Origin: Pseudarthrobacter equi
Lineage (GTDB): Bacteria > Actinomycetota > Actinomycetes > Actinomycetales > Micrococcaceae
Assembly (NCBI RefSeq): GCF_900105535.1
Contig: NZ_LT629779.1
Location: forward strand, 4,278,001-4,342,000
DNA: 64,000 nucleotides
Reading direction: 5' to 3'
In this document: in pieces, positions 15,870 through 25,772 of the stretch
How positions within the stretch are numbered: the stretch's first letter is position 1
How the letters are laid out: every line of letters starts with the position of its first letter
Position numbers and translations under genes: made by a program
Notes under the pieces: model-generated
The model's database searches: none
The model's input: only the letters and a program-made list of their open reading frames with translations
Told to the model about the DNA's origin: nothing

Positions 15870-17372
15870 GTGAAAACCCCAAACCCTATGTACGACGTCG
15901 TCATTGTTGGCAGTGGACCCACTGGCGCCGCCTACGCCCGAATTCTCCATGACGAGGCTCCCCGGCTGCGGGTCCTCATGGTCGAAGCCGGCCCATCGCT
16001 GTCCGAACAACCAGGCCTGCACGTCAAGAACCTGCCGGATCCGCAGGCAAGGGCTGCCGCCCAGCTGGCATCACAAGGTCCGGTCACGTCTCTCAGCCCG
16101 GAGTCCCCGGTCCCCGGGCCGGGGCGGCCGGGGACTTTCCTGCTGCGTCCGGACGAGCTCGCTCCCCGCGCCGGGATGCCGGCCGCCGCGATGTCCAGCA
16201 ACGTTGGTGGCATGGGTGCCCACTGGACCTGCGCCTGCCCCCGGCCAGGAGCATCGGAGCGCATCTCCTTCCTGGACGACGGCACGCTGGATGCAGCACT
16301 GGCTGAGGCTGAGCGGCTCCTGTCCGTTACGTCCGGAGCATTCGTTGACGCACCCTTCTCCGGTGAAGTCCGGCGGCTGCTTGAGCATGCTTTTGACCGC
16401 ACCGGTGCGGCGGCAATCCAGCCCATGCCGCTTGCCGTGCAAAAGCATCCGGATGGCACCGTCACGTGGTCCGGGACGGACGTCGTCCTTGGTCCGTTGG
16501 CTGACCCCACCACGCGCGGCGAGACCTTCGAGCTCCGTGACCAGACGCTGTGCCAAAGGGTAACGCTCGACGCCGGACGGGTCACCGGAGTGGAACTTAG
16601 AGACCTCGCCACCGGGGCAGTCTCCCTGGCTCACGCACCCGCGGTGGTGGTGGCCGCCGATGCCCTCCGCACGCCGCAGCTCTTGTTCGCCTCGGGGGTG
16701 CGGCCGCGGGCACTGGGCCGGTACTTGAACGACCAGCCGCAGGTCATCAGCGCTGTCCGCTTGCCGGCCGGTGTTGTGGCCGACGGAGTCAAGGATGCTG
16801 CCGCCGGAGCCGCACTGCACAGCGGTGTTTCCTGGGTTCCTTACACGGACGAGGAGCCTTTCCACGGCCAGGTGATGCAGCTCGACGCCTCGCCCGTACC
16901 GCTGGCTGAAGACGATCCAGTGGTGCCCGGATCGGTAATTGGCCTGGGCTGGTTCTGCGCCACCGAAACCGTGGAAGAGAACAGGGTGGAATTCGACGAG
17001 TCAAGCCTAGACCACTACGGAATGCCGCGCATGACCATCAACTACAACCTCACCTGGAAAGACCTGAGGGTCATTGATGACGCCAAGGACGCAGTGACCC
17101 GGGCCGGCAAAGCCCTGGGCACCTTCCTGGACGACAGGCCACCATTCCTCCTCCCCGCCGGCTCGTCGCTCCACTACCAGGGCTCGGTCCGGATGGGGCA
17201 GCACGACGACGGCCGCTCCGTATGCGGTCCGGATAGCCAGGTGTGGGGTACTGAGGGGCTCTATGTGGCCGGCAACGGCGTGATCCCCACATCCACCGCC
17301 AGCAATCCAACGCTGACTTCCGTGGCCCTCGCGGTCCTCGGAGCCCGGGCAATAGCCCGGAGCATGAAGTAA
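15870..17372 (+). CDS. GMC-family FAD oxidoreductase, putative C-glycoside 3-oxidase (CarA / pyranose oxidase-like)
   Basis: 500 residues. FAD motif VVIVGSGPTGAAYA near residue 10; the NVGGMGAHWTCACPRP segment is typical of pyranose-oxidase-like members; the catalytic His-Asn pair is visible at about His435 (SSLHYQGSVRMG) and Asn479 (ASNPTLTS). It probably oxidises a secondary sugar hydroxyl (C2 or C3) of a glycoside and reduces O2 or another acceptor. Start is GTG with AAGGA upstream. It is divergent from the C-glycoside deglycosidase genes, the pairing seen in characterised C-glycoside pathways, where oxidation to the 3-keto sugar precedes C-C cleavage. No secretion signal is seen. Confidence 0.85.
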   Translation: MKTPNPMYDVVIVGSGPTGAAYARILHDEAPRLRVLMVEAGPSLSEQPGLHVKNLPDPQARAAAQLASQGPVTSLSPESPVPGPGRPGTFLLRPDELAPRAGMPAAAMSSNVGGMGAHWTCACPRPGASERISFLDDGTLDAALAEAERLLSVTSGAFVDAPFSGEVRRLLEHAFDRTGAAAIQPMPLAVQKHPDGTVTWSGTDVVLGPLADPTTRGETFELRDQTLCQRVTLDAGRVTGVELRDLATGAVSLAHAPAVVVAADALRTPQLLFASGVRPRALGRYLNDQPQVISAVRLPAGVVADGVKDAAAGAALHSGVSWVPYTDEEPFHGQVMQLDASPVPLAEDDPVVPGSVIGLGWFCATETVEENRVEFDESSLDHYGMPRMTINYNLTWKDLRVIDDAKDAVTRAGKALGTFLDDRPPFLLPAGSSLHYQGSVRMGQHDDGRSVCGPDSQVWGTEGLYVAGNGVIPTSTASNPTLTSVALAVLGARAIARSMK

Positions 17373-17382
17373 AAAGGAACCC

Positions 17383-17421
17383 AAAAGGGCTGGTCCACCA
17401 TGGTGGTGGACCAGCCCTTTT
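17383..17421. terminator. Bidirectional terminator between GMC oxidase and GH43 genes
   Basis: A perfect 18-bp stem (17383-17400 with 17404-17421) with a 3-nt loop and T-runs on both outer flanks lies between two convergent stop codons. Confidence 0.88.
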
Positions 17422-17441
17422 TGTGACTCCGTGGTGGAGCG

Positions 17442-18977
17442 TCAGTCCTCCAGTGCCCGGTACCGGAAGTTCCTGAAGCGCACCTGGCCGGAGCCTGTCG
17501 CGAACAAGGCCGGCCGCAGGCTCAGAAGCTCGCCGGCCGTGTTGGTGTTGTAGCCAGACATCTCGTACCGCAGCCCGTGGCGGGTCCAGTTGACCCCATC
17601 GGTGCTGTAGTACTGAGTGACGATGTGCGCATCGCTGACAATGCGGAAGTGGATGGTTGATGCCGCCGGTGCCGGCTCCCGCCAGTAAGGAATGTTCTTT
17701 CCGGCACGATAGCTCCGGAGCCGCTCCCCGTCATGGCCCATCCCGCAGAACAGCCGGTCACTGTAATAGAGCAGCAGCCCGCCCTCGGCACCACCGGAGA
17801 ATTCCGCTTCAACGGTGACCTCGTAGCGTTTGTCCCCCACGATGCATGTCAGCGGCGAACTTTCGGAGGGGTCTTTGCCGCTGGCCGTGAGAACCAGGCC
17901 TTCGTCCAATGAAACCCGCGAATACTCGTCTTTGCCAGGAGCATGGAAGGACCACTGAATGCCGAAGCGGTCCGCTGCGAAATCGTCCGAAAGCTGTATT
18001 CCGTGGCTGGTTCCTCCCGCGGCCGAAACGCCTGGAACAGGCGCCGGCAACGGCTGGGAGAGATCCCCACCCGCCGCCCGGGGCCAACCGTCGCTGTCCC
18101 ATTCGATGGGCTCCACCAGAGTTTGGCGGCCCAGAGTGGTGAAGCCGTTTTCATAGGCGTGGTAAATACTCCACCATTGGCCGCTCGGGCCCTCAAAAAT
18201 CGTGGCGTGCCCCTTGCTCCACCATGGTTCCGAGGCATCCCAGGTACGGATGATGGGGTTGGCAGGGCAGTCTTCCCAAGGTCCGTGAACCGAACGCGAG
18301 CGGGCTACGGTGACCATATGACCTGTGGGCGGACCGGAGGTGCCGCCCACCGCCGTCGTCAGGTAATACCATCCGCCGCGCTTGGTGAGTTTGGGTCCTT
18401 CCAGGGCGTAAGCCTCAGTCACCCAATCATCCGGGTAGCGCCAGCCGTCGTAGACATGCTCCAGGGGTCCGTCAGTGGACAAACCGTCCGGACTCAGGCG
18501 GACACGGCTGACTCCACTCAGGAACAGGTAGCGGTTGCCGTCCTCGCCCACCACATGGCCGGGATCGATATGTCCGTTGATACCCAGATTGACTGGCTCA
18601 CTCCATGGTCCGGCCATGGATTCGGCGTGAATGACGTAGATCTGGGCTGGAGCCCCCGGATCAGGCGACACGGAGGTGGGAATAACGGGAACGTAGATGT
18701 AGTACCGGCCATCAACCTTGCACATGTCGGCTGCAAAGACGTTGCCGATGGGGGTGGGCAACGCCGGGCCCAGGGGACGCCAGTTAAGGAGATCCGTGGA
18801 GTGCCAGATGATCAGCCCGGGAGTGGACTCAAACGACGAAAAAGTTACGTAGTAGTCGTCACCGTCCCGGAGGATGGTGGGGTCCGGGTGGTCTCCCGCG
18901 AAAACCGGGTTGATGTAGGTACCGTCTCCCAGATCTGCGCGACGTTGACCCTCCGTGAGGACTACAAGCGAGCTCAA
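17442..18977 (-). CDS. GH43 beta-xylosidase/alpha-L-arabinofuranosidase with C-terminal beta-sandwich
   Basis: 511 residues. The N-terminal five-bladed propeller (1-315) carries GDHPDPTILRDG (general base Asp) and LEGPKLTKRGGWYYL (acid Glu). The C-terminal ~190 residues form the concanavalin-like domain common in GH43 xylosidases. No signal peptide, so it works on imported oligosaccharides. The annotated start is TTG, overlapping the permease stop as TTGA; a later start cannot be excluded. It is the last gene of the ABC transporter operon and probably removes xylose or arabinose from what that transporter imports. Confidence 0.85.
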   Translation of the reverse strand: MSSLVVLTEGQRRADLGDGTYINPVFAGDHPDPTILRDGDDYYVTFSSFESTPGLIIWHSTDLLNWRPLGPALPTPIGNVFAADMCKVDGRYYIYVPVIPTSVSPDPGAPAQIYVIHAESMAGPWSEPVNLGINGHIDPGHVVGEDGNRYLFLSGVSRVRLSPDGLSTDGPLEHVYDGWRYPDDWVTEAYALEGPKLTKRGGWYYLTTAVGGTSGPPTGHMVTVARSRSVHGPWEDCPANPIIRTWDASEPWWSKGHATIFEGPSGQWWSIYHAYENGFTTLGRQTLVEPIEWDSDGWPRAAGGDLSQPLPAPVPGVSAAGGTSHGIQLSDDFAADRFGIQWSFHAPGKDEYSRVSLDEGLVLTASGKDPSESSPLTCIVGDKRYEVTVEAEFSGGAEGGLLLYYSDRLFCGMGHDGERLRSYRAGKNIPYWREPAPAASTIHFRIVSDAHIVTQYYSTDGVNWTRHGLRYEMSGYNTNTAGELLSLRPALFATGSGQVRFRNFRYRALED

Positions 18978-19810
18978 GATTTAACGCCTCCTGTGAAGCC
19001 TTGGATGAACTGTTTCTGTGCCACCAGGAAGAACGCCAGGATGGGGATCATGGAGATGATAATCGCCGCGAAAATCACGTTCCACTGGGAAACGCTCTCG
19101 CCGACGAAGTTGTAGATCACCACCGGCAGCGTGACCGCATCAGAACCGTTAAGGAAGATCAGGCCCGTGAAAAAGTCGTTCCAGACGATGAGTCCCGTGA
19201 AGATCGCCACCGTACCCGTAGCGGGAGAAAGCAGGGGAAAGATGATCTTCCGGAAGACCGTGAACCGGGAGGCACCATCGATCTGAGCGGCTTCCTCGTA
19301 ATCCCGGGCGATGCCGTTGGTGAAGCCCATGTACAGGAAGATGGAGATGGGCAGCAGCGCACCGGCATACATGATGATGGTGCCGGCGTGCGTACCCACG
19401 AGGCCAACGTTCCGCATGCCCACATAGATGGGGATGATGGCGGCCTGGGCGGGCAAAACCATGGTGACCAGGATGAGTCCCATGGCAGCTTTGCTGAGCT
19501 TGCCGGTCCGGCGGCTCAGTGTGTAGGCCGAGATGGATCCTACAGCCACCAGTATCAGCACGCTTCCTGCCGTGATGATGATGCTGTTGAGCATTCCATC
19601 CATCAACGTCGCCTGGCGGCCGCCGCGGATGGCTTGGCCAAAAGCATCCAGGGTGGGGTTGGTGACCAGCTGCATGGCGGACGTTGTAAGGGCGTCGTTG
19701 CCGTTCTTCAATGACAGGTTGATAAGGAAGTAGAACGGCAACAGGAAGATCAGGGCAACCAGGATCAGCAGCGCCTCACGGAGCAAGGTCTTCTTCGTAT
19801 AACGGAACAT
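18974..19810 (-). CDS. Carbohydrate ABC transporter permease (MalG type)
   Basis: 278 residues, six predicted membrane helices, with the cytoplasmic EAA loop EEAAQIDGASRFTVFRKIIF that docks the ATPase. CUT1 family. It lies 6 bp after the partner permease gene and overlaps the GH43 start. No ATPase gene is in the operon, so a shared MsiK-type ATPase elsewhere is probably used, as is common in actinobacteria. Confidence 0.93.
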   Translation of the reverse strand: MFRYTKKTLLREALLILVALIFLLPFYFLINLSLKNGNDALTTSAMQLVTNPTLDAFGQAIRGGRQATLMDGMLNSIIITAGSVLILVAVGSISAYTLSRRTGKLSKAAMGLILVTMVLPAQAAIIPIYVGMRNVGLVGTHAGTIIMYAGALLPISIFLYMGFTNGIARDYEEAAQIDGASRFTVFRKIIFPLLSPATGTVAIFTGLIVWNDFFTGLIFLNGSDAVTLPVVIYNFVGESVSQWNVIFAAIIISMIPILAFFLVAQKQFIQGFTGGVKS

Positions 19811-19816
19811 GATCGG

Positions 19817-20776
19817 CTAACCTCTGGAACTCGAACGGAGGAGGAGGCGCTGGGCCACCGTCAGGATGATGATGATCAAGGACATGACCAACGCCAGTGC
19901 GGCACCGAAGCCGAAACGTCCAAGCACAAAGGTCTCTTTGTAGATGGTGACGGCAAGCGTTTCAGATGCACCGTAGGGTCCGCCACCGGTCAGGGCCTGG
20001 ATCTGGTCAAAGACACGCAGTCCGTTGATCAGCATGAGCGTCATGGCAATCACCACTGACGGCATGATGGCCGGGAGGACCACGTAGTTGAACCTCTGCC
20101 ACAGGCTGGCTCCGTCGAGCGAGGCCGCCTCTTCGAGCTCCGGGGAAACCGTTGCCAGGCCGGCCAGGTACATGACCATCACAAGACCAACGTTCTGCCA
20201 GACCATCACAATGATGATTGCAGGCAGCACCGTTGATGGATCGCCCAGCCATGTCCGCTTCAACGACTCAAGTCCGATGGAGCCCAGGAACTCGTTCAAA
20301 GGGCCGCTCTGCTCGAAGATGAACTTCCAGATGTAGGACGTTGCCAGCGAGCTGAGCACCACGGGAGCGAAGATCAAGGTGCGGATGACATTGCGGGACT
20401 TAACTGTCCGGTTAAGGCCGAGTGCAAGCAACAAGCCGAGGACGTTCGTCAGCACCACAAAAGAAATACCAATAATGAACGTGTTGATGAGGGCTGTGGT
20501 GGTGGGGCCGCCCTCGGCTATTGCCGCGAAGTTGTCCCAGCCGACAAACTGCCACTTTCCCAGGCCTTTCCAGTTGGTGAAGGCAAAGAATGCACCAATG
20601 GCGCTGGGGGCGTAGTGGATGAGCACCAGGGCAAGGAGTGCAGGGGTGAACCACCACCACGTTGCGAAGCGACGCTCGGTGGCCCGGTCACCTTGGCGCC
20701 CGTTCTTTTTGCTGGGGCGGGGCTGGCGCCCGGAGACCCGGGCGCCCTCCGCTTTCTGCTCAAGTTGTGCGGTCAT
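19817..20776 (-). CDS. Carbohydrate ABC transporter permease (MalF type)
   Basis: 319 residues with a charged N-terminal cytoplasmic stretch, six helices and the EAA loop EEAASLDGASLWQRFNYVVL. The start is placed at MTAQLEQK, 7 bases after a GGAAG site. It pairs with the downstream MalG-type permease; the 34-bp gap to the binding-protein gene indicates one operon. Confidence 0.93.
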   Translation of the reverse strand: MTAQLEQKAEGARVSGRQPRPSKKNGRQGDRATERRFATWWWFTPALLALVLIHYAPSAIGAFFAFTNWKGLGKWQFVGWDNFAAIAEGGPTTTALINTFIIGISFVVLTNVLGLLLALGLNRTVKSRNVIRTLIFAPVVLSSLATSYIWKFIFEQSGPLNEFLGSIGLESLKRTWLGDPSTVLPAIIIVMVWQNVGLVMVMYLAGLATVSPELEEAASLDGASLWQRFNYVVLPAIMPSVVIAMTLMLINGLRVFDQIQALTGGGPYGASETLAVTIYKETFVLGRFGFGAALALVMSLIIIILTVAQRLLLRSSSRG

Positions 20777-20810
20777 GGGAAGTTCTTCCAATCAGGGTTG
20801 ACGCCGTGGG

Positions 20811-22133
20811 CTAGGCGCCGCGGTCGTACTGCTCGTCCATGGTCTTCAGAACCTGGTCAGGAGTTGCCTGCCCGGTCAAAAGTCCCTGGATACCGGTGCC
20901 GAGCGAGTCGTACACGCCGCTGTTGGGCCAGAGGTAGTTGGGCTGGGAAACGATCTTCTTCTCGGGCTCTGAGAAGTACGGTTCCAACAAGGGGAACTGC
21001 TCAGGAACCGTACTGGATATTGCCGAGGTGACGGATACGTTTCCATTGGCCTTGGCCAAGGCATCCTGATTGGCTGGCTGGGCCAGGAACTCAAGGAACT
21101 TCAGGGTGGAACCCTTGTGCTTGCCGGCAGCGTTGACTGCCAGGGCGTTGCCGGGGCTTGCGATCAGCCGGCTGTCCTCAGCCTTCTCACCCGGAAGAAC
21201 AGCTACGTCGAAAGAACCGTCCTTGACCTGGGCCCTGAGTGCAGCAACAGCACCTGCCGGAGCAAATGCGGCGGCCACTTTCCCTTGGGCCACTGACGGG
21301 AAGAGCTGGTCAAAGCCGGCACCTGCGGCGCCGTCCTGGTAGCAACCGGCATCCTTGAACTTCAGGATCTGCTCCAGCACCTTCTTCCAGTCAGAGTCAG
21401 CGAAGGTGGTCTCCTTATTGGCGCGCTTGGCGTCCCACTGCGGATCCTTGGCATAAACAAGGGAGGCTGCCAGCTGCATCGCCTGGAGACCGGTGTTGGC
21501 GCCCGAGGTTCCCGCTACCGCGAAGTACGACTTGCCAGCTGCCCGTGCGGTCTTGCACTGGGTGACCAGTTCATCCAAGGTGGAGGGTTCCTGAAGGCCA
21601 AGCTCCTTCAAAACGCCCGTGTTCTGCAGCATGGTGATGGGTGCGAGGTCGGCCGGAACCGCAAAGACCTTGTCCTCGTCGTAGTACAGGTTCTTGGCGG
21701 AAGCGGGAATCGCATCCGCTGCCCATTTCTGGTCCGTCAGGTCCTGCAGGTAGCCTGCCTCGGCCAGGGACGCGAAGGACTGGTTGTTACCGCGGCCCGC
21801 CGTGACGTAGAAGAGGTCCGGCGCGTTGCCTGCCTGAAGCTGGGTGCGCATGGTCTGCCCGTGCTGGTCGTTGGGTGACTCCACCAGCTTCACCGTGATG
21901 TTCGGGTTCTTGGCCTTGAAGGCGTCGATCAGCGTCTGGTAGGGGTTCGCGGCGCCGCCGCCGGTGAAAGCCGGGGTTGCGAGGGTGATCTCAACCGGGC
22001 CCGTTTCTTCAGCGATGGGTGCGTTGCTGTTCGTGTCACCGCCACCGCAGGCGCTCAACGCCAGTGCGGTGACGGACGCCAGCGCTGCAACGGAGAGGAA
22101 CCTCCGGCCAGCTGGGCTGGGTGCATTCTTCAT
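20811..22133 (-). CDS. Carbohydrate ABC transporter substrate-binding lipoprotein
   Basis: About 440 residues. The start is set at MKNAPSP with AAAGG upstream. A signal sequence ends in the lipobox ALSACGGG, so the protein is anchored to the outer face of the membrane. The body is a family 1 extracellular solute-binding protein (UgpB/MalE type). First gene of the ABC-GH43 operon. The ligand is probably an oligosaccharide or glycoside from plant material, by context only. Confidence 0.92.
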   Translation of the reverse strand: MKNAPSPAGRRFLSVAALASVTALALSACGGGDTNSNAPIAEETGPVEITLATPAFTGGGAANPYQTLIDAFKAKNPNITVKLVESPNDQHGQTMRTQLQAGNAPDLFYVTAGRGNNQSFASLAEAGYLQDLTDQKWAADAIPASAKNLYYDEDKVFAVPADLAPITMLQNTGVLKELGLQEPSTLDELVTQCKTARAAGKSYFAVAGTSGANTGLQAMQLAASLVYAKDPQWDAKRANKETTFADSDWKKVLEQILKFKDAGCYQDGAAGAGFDQLFPSVAQGKVAAAFAPAGAVAALRAQVKDGSFDVAVLPGEKAEDSRLIASPGNALAVNAAGKHKGSTLKFLEFLAQPANQDALAKANGNVSVTSAISSTVPEQFPLLEPYFSEPEKKIVSQPNYLWPNSGVYDSLGTGIQGLLTGQATPDQVLKTMDEQYDRGA

Positions 22134-22160
22134 AATGTGGCCTTTCATGACGTCGTTGTC

Positions 22161-22181
22161 CTGACCATCAAAAATGATCAG
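22161..22181. promoter_or_regulatory. Candidate operator upstream of the ABC transporter operon
   Basis: The inverted repeat CTGACCAT-N5-ATGATCAG (7 of 8 positions paired) lies 28 bp upstream of the binding-protein start codon, where a repressor could act. No LacI-type gene is found in the window to pair with it. Confidence 0.35.
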
Positions 22182-22405
22182 TGGATTCGAGCCTTGCGTC
22201 AGTTTGTGTTTCCTGGATCACAAGCTGGCTCCTGTCATTCAAGGTAGGGCAGGTCAGAGCGGCCATGGAAATAGTTATCGTCTATGCTCACCATCTTCTC
22301 TCTGCATGCCTGTTTCCTCCCACTGGCAAATAGCCGCGTTTAGGCTGAAACAGGATGCTCCGGTCCGAGCCGGTTCTTCACCCACCACCACCTAAGGATG
22401 TTTCC

Positions 22406-25400
22406 GTGAGCGACGACGCCACGCCTGCCCCGCCCGCTGCCGACCCCCTGTTCTCCGGCTTTGTGGATCCTCCCCGTTCTGCACGCCCCAGGGTGTGGTG
22501 GCACTGGATGGACGGGAACGTTGATCCAAAGGGGATCGTGAAAGACCTTGAATGGCTTGCAGCGTCTGGCGCCGGCGGGGTCCAGGCCTTCACAGGCTCC
22601 ATGGGTATCCCCCAGTACACCCGGGAGCGCGTCTCTTTCCGTTCTCCGGCATGGCAGACGGCCATCTCCTGCGCGGCCTCCACGTCCGCAAGGCTGGGAC
22701 TTGAACTGGCGGTGGCTACCTCGGCCGGTTGGAGCGCCACGGGAGGGCCCTGGGTGGCTCCGCACGCCGGTATGAAGAAACTCGTATGGAGCACCACCGC
22801 GGTGACCGCTGGCCAGCCGGACCTGCCGCGGTTGGCTGCACCGCCGTCGGCATCCGGCCCGTACCAGGACATCCCCTTCGGGGCGATCCGCAATGATCCC
22901 GTCGGCGTCCCGGACTTTTACGACGACGTGGCCGTGCTGGCTTTTCCCCGGCGGGACAGCCACTTTCCCCTGACGCCCGCGCGGATGAGTGCCAGTGGAA
23001 CCGCGCCCGGAGATCGGACGCCGGACTCCTTGGCCGACGGAAGGTTCTGGCCAACTGCAACGGTTGACGCCGCTTCAGGCACCGCGTGGGTGACAGCTGA
23101 ATTCGAGCAGCCAACGGCCGTTTCCTCAGTCCGGGTTGGCCTGCCTGCCTCGCGGGGTTTCGCTGCTGCTCCTGCACCAAAGGCGCACGTGGAAGCGAGC
23201 ACTGACGGCAACACGTTCAGCAAGGTAGCCGATCTCCCGACATCTGGGTCGCCCGTCCGGTCCGCAAGTTTTCCCACGATCACAGCACGCTATTTCCGGC
23301 TTGTCCTGGAGACCGGGAAGGGCCGCCAATTCCCGTTGGCGCCAGGAATCAGGCCGCTGCCATTCGCACTTCCCGGGGACAATGAAACGTTCGGGATCTC
23401 TGCATTCCAGCTGTTCTCCGGTGCCCGGGTGGTCCGGTCCGAGGAAAAGGCCGGCTACGCTCCGGTACCCGACTTTTACGCGCTCGACGGCGATCCTTGC
23501 CAATCGTCGAGCGCCGTCCAGCCGCAGGACATCATCGATGTCACCGCGTTCCTCGGCGCCGACGGCGTGCTGGACTGGACACCGGACAGCGGGGAATGGA
23601 CCCTCCTGCGATACGGCTATTCGCTGACAGGGCACCTCAACGCCCCCGCACCCATCGACGCCACCGGCCTGGAAGTGGACAAGCTGGACGCGGACTTGGT
23701 GGCCGGGTACTTCAGCGATTTCCTGGGTTTTTTCGAAGAGGCCCTGGGCAGCGGCTTGGACGGGGTGTCGGCGCTGCTCAGTGACAGCATCGAATCGGGC
23801 CCGCAGAACTGGACGGGTGCCATGCGCGCCGAGTTTAAGAAGCGGCGTGGTTACGATCTGCTGCCCTGGCTTCCAGCCGTCAGCGGCATCATTGTAGGCA
23901 CCACCGAGCAGAGCGACGCCTTCCTGTGGGACTTCCGGACCACCATTTCGGAGCTCCTCGCCGAAAACCATTACGGAACAATCGCCGGAATTGCCCGGGA
24001 ACGCGGACTGAAATACTACGCCGAGGCCCTCGAGGACCACCGCCCGCAACTTGGCGACGACATCGAAATGCGCTCTCACGCAGATGTTCCCATGGGTGCC
24101 ATGTGGTGCTATGAGCCGGACGAAGGACCACAAGCCACCTACGTTGCCGATCTCCGGGGCGCCGCGTCCGTGACCCACATTTACGGAAAGGCTGCCACCG
24201 GGGCCGAGTCCATGAGCGCATTCGGCAAGCCCTTCAGCTTCACCCCGCGCACGCTCAAACCCATTGTGGACATGGAATTTGCCCTCGGGGTCAACCTCCT
24301 GAACATCCATACCTCACCCCATCAACCCGAAGCCGTCCCCAAGCCCGGGATCACGTTGTCCCCCTACCTGGGGCAATCCTTCACGCGCAACGAAACCTGG
24401 GCGCACGCGGCGAAGCCGTGGCTCGATTACCTTGGCCGGTGCAGCTACCTGCTGCAGCAAGGCACCTACGCCGCGAACATCGCCTACTTCTACGGTGAGG
24501 AAGCGCCCGTCACCGGTGTCTTCGGCGACGCCGCCCCGGAAGTCCCGGACGGCCACGGCTTCGATTTGATCAATCTGGACGGGCTGCAGAATCATCTCAC
24601 CGTCAAGCCCGACGGCGGCCTGCTCACCACCGGCGGAACCGAATACCGCCTGCTGTATCTCGGGGGATCCAGCCACCGGATGACGCTTAAGGCCCTGCGG
24701 CGGCTTGCTGAGCTGCTGGACGCTGGTGCCCTTGTGGCCGGATGGCGTCCCGAACGTTCGCCCAGCCAGAGCGACGATCCCGCACAGTGGGCTGCCGCCG
24801 TCGAACACCTCTGGGGCAGACATCCCGGCTTGATTGACCTCGCCGGAGTGGCTGCGGCTGATGGTGTCACTACGGCACTAGCCCAGGCCGGGGTTGAGCC
24901 CAGCTGGATTTTGGAGGCGTCAGAGACGGCGAACCTCCCTGTCATCCACCGGGAGTTGCAGGACGCAGAACTGTTTTTCATCAGCAACCAACGGGAACAG
25001 GCCGAACAGATCAGCGCTTCCCTCAGGGGTGAGGGAACCGCAGCGGAGTTGTGGGACCCGGTGGCTGCTTCCCGGACGCCTCTCGCGGTCAGGACGGCGG
25101 CGGGAAGGACGGAAGTTGACCTGCACCTGGAACCATTCGGCTCGGCGTTCATCCTGCTGCGCAGGACCGGAGGTGGCACGGAGAGCACCCCTGATGCGCA
25201 CTGCGACACCGCCGTCGCGCATGCGATGGAAGGTCCTTGGGAAGTGACCTTCCACGGCGATGGTCAGGATCCGTCCGGCCTCGTTTTGCCGGGCGCCGCA
25301 CCGTGGGCCGGACCCGGAGCGGGCGCCCATGACGCCGACGTAACAGGCTTTTCGGGGACTGCAACGTACCGCCACGAGTTCTCAGCGGACGGGTTGGTGC

Positions 25401-25705
25401 CCACGCCGGGCAAGCGCCTGCTCCTGGACCTGGGCGGAGTGAATGACCTGGCAGAGGTAAGGGTCAATGGCAGTACCGTGGGCACTTTGTGGACCTATCC
25501 GTTCCGCCTTGACGTCACAGACGCGATCCGGGCCGGCTGCAATGTTGTGGAGATAGCCGTGACAAACACTTGGTGGAACAGGCTGGCCCGCGATGCCGCA
25601 GAGGGGAACCTCACCCGCCCTGCGGCATCCATCTTTGAACCGGACGCACCATCCATGCCGGCTGGCCTGCACGGCCCGGTGCAGTTGCTGGTCCTTGGGG
25701 ACTGA
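22406..25705 (+). CDS. GH106-like alpha-L-rhamnosidase
   Basis: About 1100 residues. The opening RPRVWWHWMDGNVDPKGIVKDLEWL segment and AFTGSMGIPQY are hallmarks of GH106-type proteins. A discoidin-like insert lies near residues 225-330, the catalytic barrel follows (YYAEALEDHRPQLGD), and the C-terminal part is a GH2-type sugar-binding jelly roll (about 980-1090, LLLDLGGVNDLAEVRVNG). The GTG start has AAGGA upstream; no secretion signal is seen. The family removes terminal L-rhamnose from plant flavonoid glycosides or pectin side chains. It is divergent from the ABC operon. GH106 is my best call; a neighbouring uncharacterised GH2-like family is the alternative. Confidence 0.8.
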   Translation: MSDDATPAPPAADPLFSGFVDPPRSARPRVWWHWMDGNVDPKGIVKDLEWLAASGAGGVQAFTGSMGIPQYTRERVSFRSPAWQTAISCAASTSARLGLELAVATSAGWSATGGPWVAPHAGMKKLVWSTTAVTAGQPDLPRLAAPPSASGPYQDIPFGAIRNDPVGVPDFYDDVAVLAFPRRDSHFPLTPARMSASGTAPGDRTPDSLADGRFWPTATVDAASGTAWVTAEFEQPTAVSSVRVGLPASRGFAAAPAPKAHVEASTDGNTFSKVADLPTSGSPVRSASFPTITARYFRLVLETGKGRQFPLAPGIRPLPFALPGDNETFGISAFQLFSGARVVRSEEKAGYAPVPDFYALDGDPCQSSSAVQPQDIIDVTAFLGADGVLDWTPDSGEWTLLRYGYSLTGHLNAPAPIDATGLEVDKLDADLVAGYFSDFLGFFEEALGSGLDGVSALLSDSIESGPQNWTGAMRAEFKKRRGYDLLPWLPAVSGIIVGTTEQSDAFLWDFRTTISELLAENHYGTIAGIARERGLKYYAEALEDHRPQLGDDIEMRSHADVPMGAMWCYEPDEGPQATYVADLRGAASVTHIYGKAATGAESMSAFGKPFSFTPRTLKPIVDMEFALGVNLLNIHTSPHQPEAVPKPGITLSPYLGQSFTRNETWAHAAKPWLDYLGRCSYLLQQGTYAANIAYFYGEEAPVTGVFGDAAPEVPDGHGFDLINLDGLQNHLTVKPDGGLLTTGGTEYRLLYLGGSSHRMTLKALRRLAELLDAGALVAGWRPERSPSQSDDPAQWAAAVEHLWGRHPGLIDLAGVAAADGVTTALAQAGVEPSWILEASETANLPVIHRELQDAELFFISNQREQAEQISASLRGEGTAAELWDPVAASRTPLAVRTAAGRTEVDLHLEPFGSAFILLRRTGGGTESTPDAHCDTAVAHAMEGPWEVTFHGDGQDPSGLVLPGAAPWAGPGAGAHDADVTGFSGTATYRHEFSADGLVPTPGKRLLLDLGGVNDLAEVRVNGSTVGTLWTYPFRLDVTDAIRAGCNVVEIAVTNTWWNRLARDAAEGNLTRPAASIFEPDAPSMPAGLHGPVQLLVLGD

Positions 25706-25723
25706 CCCGGAACGGCAGACGGG

Positions 25724-25768
25724 AACGCCCGTTACTCCGCCACAGACTGCGGTGGAGTAACGGGCGTT
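25724..25768. terminator. Bidirectional terminator between rhamnosidase and MFS genes
   Basis: A perfect 15-bp stem (25724-25738 with 25754-25768) lies between convergent stop codons; the MFS stop is 4 bp beyond it. Confidence 0.75.
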
Positions 25769-25772
25769 GCTG

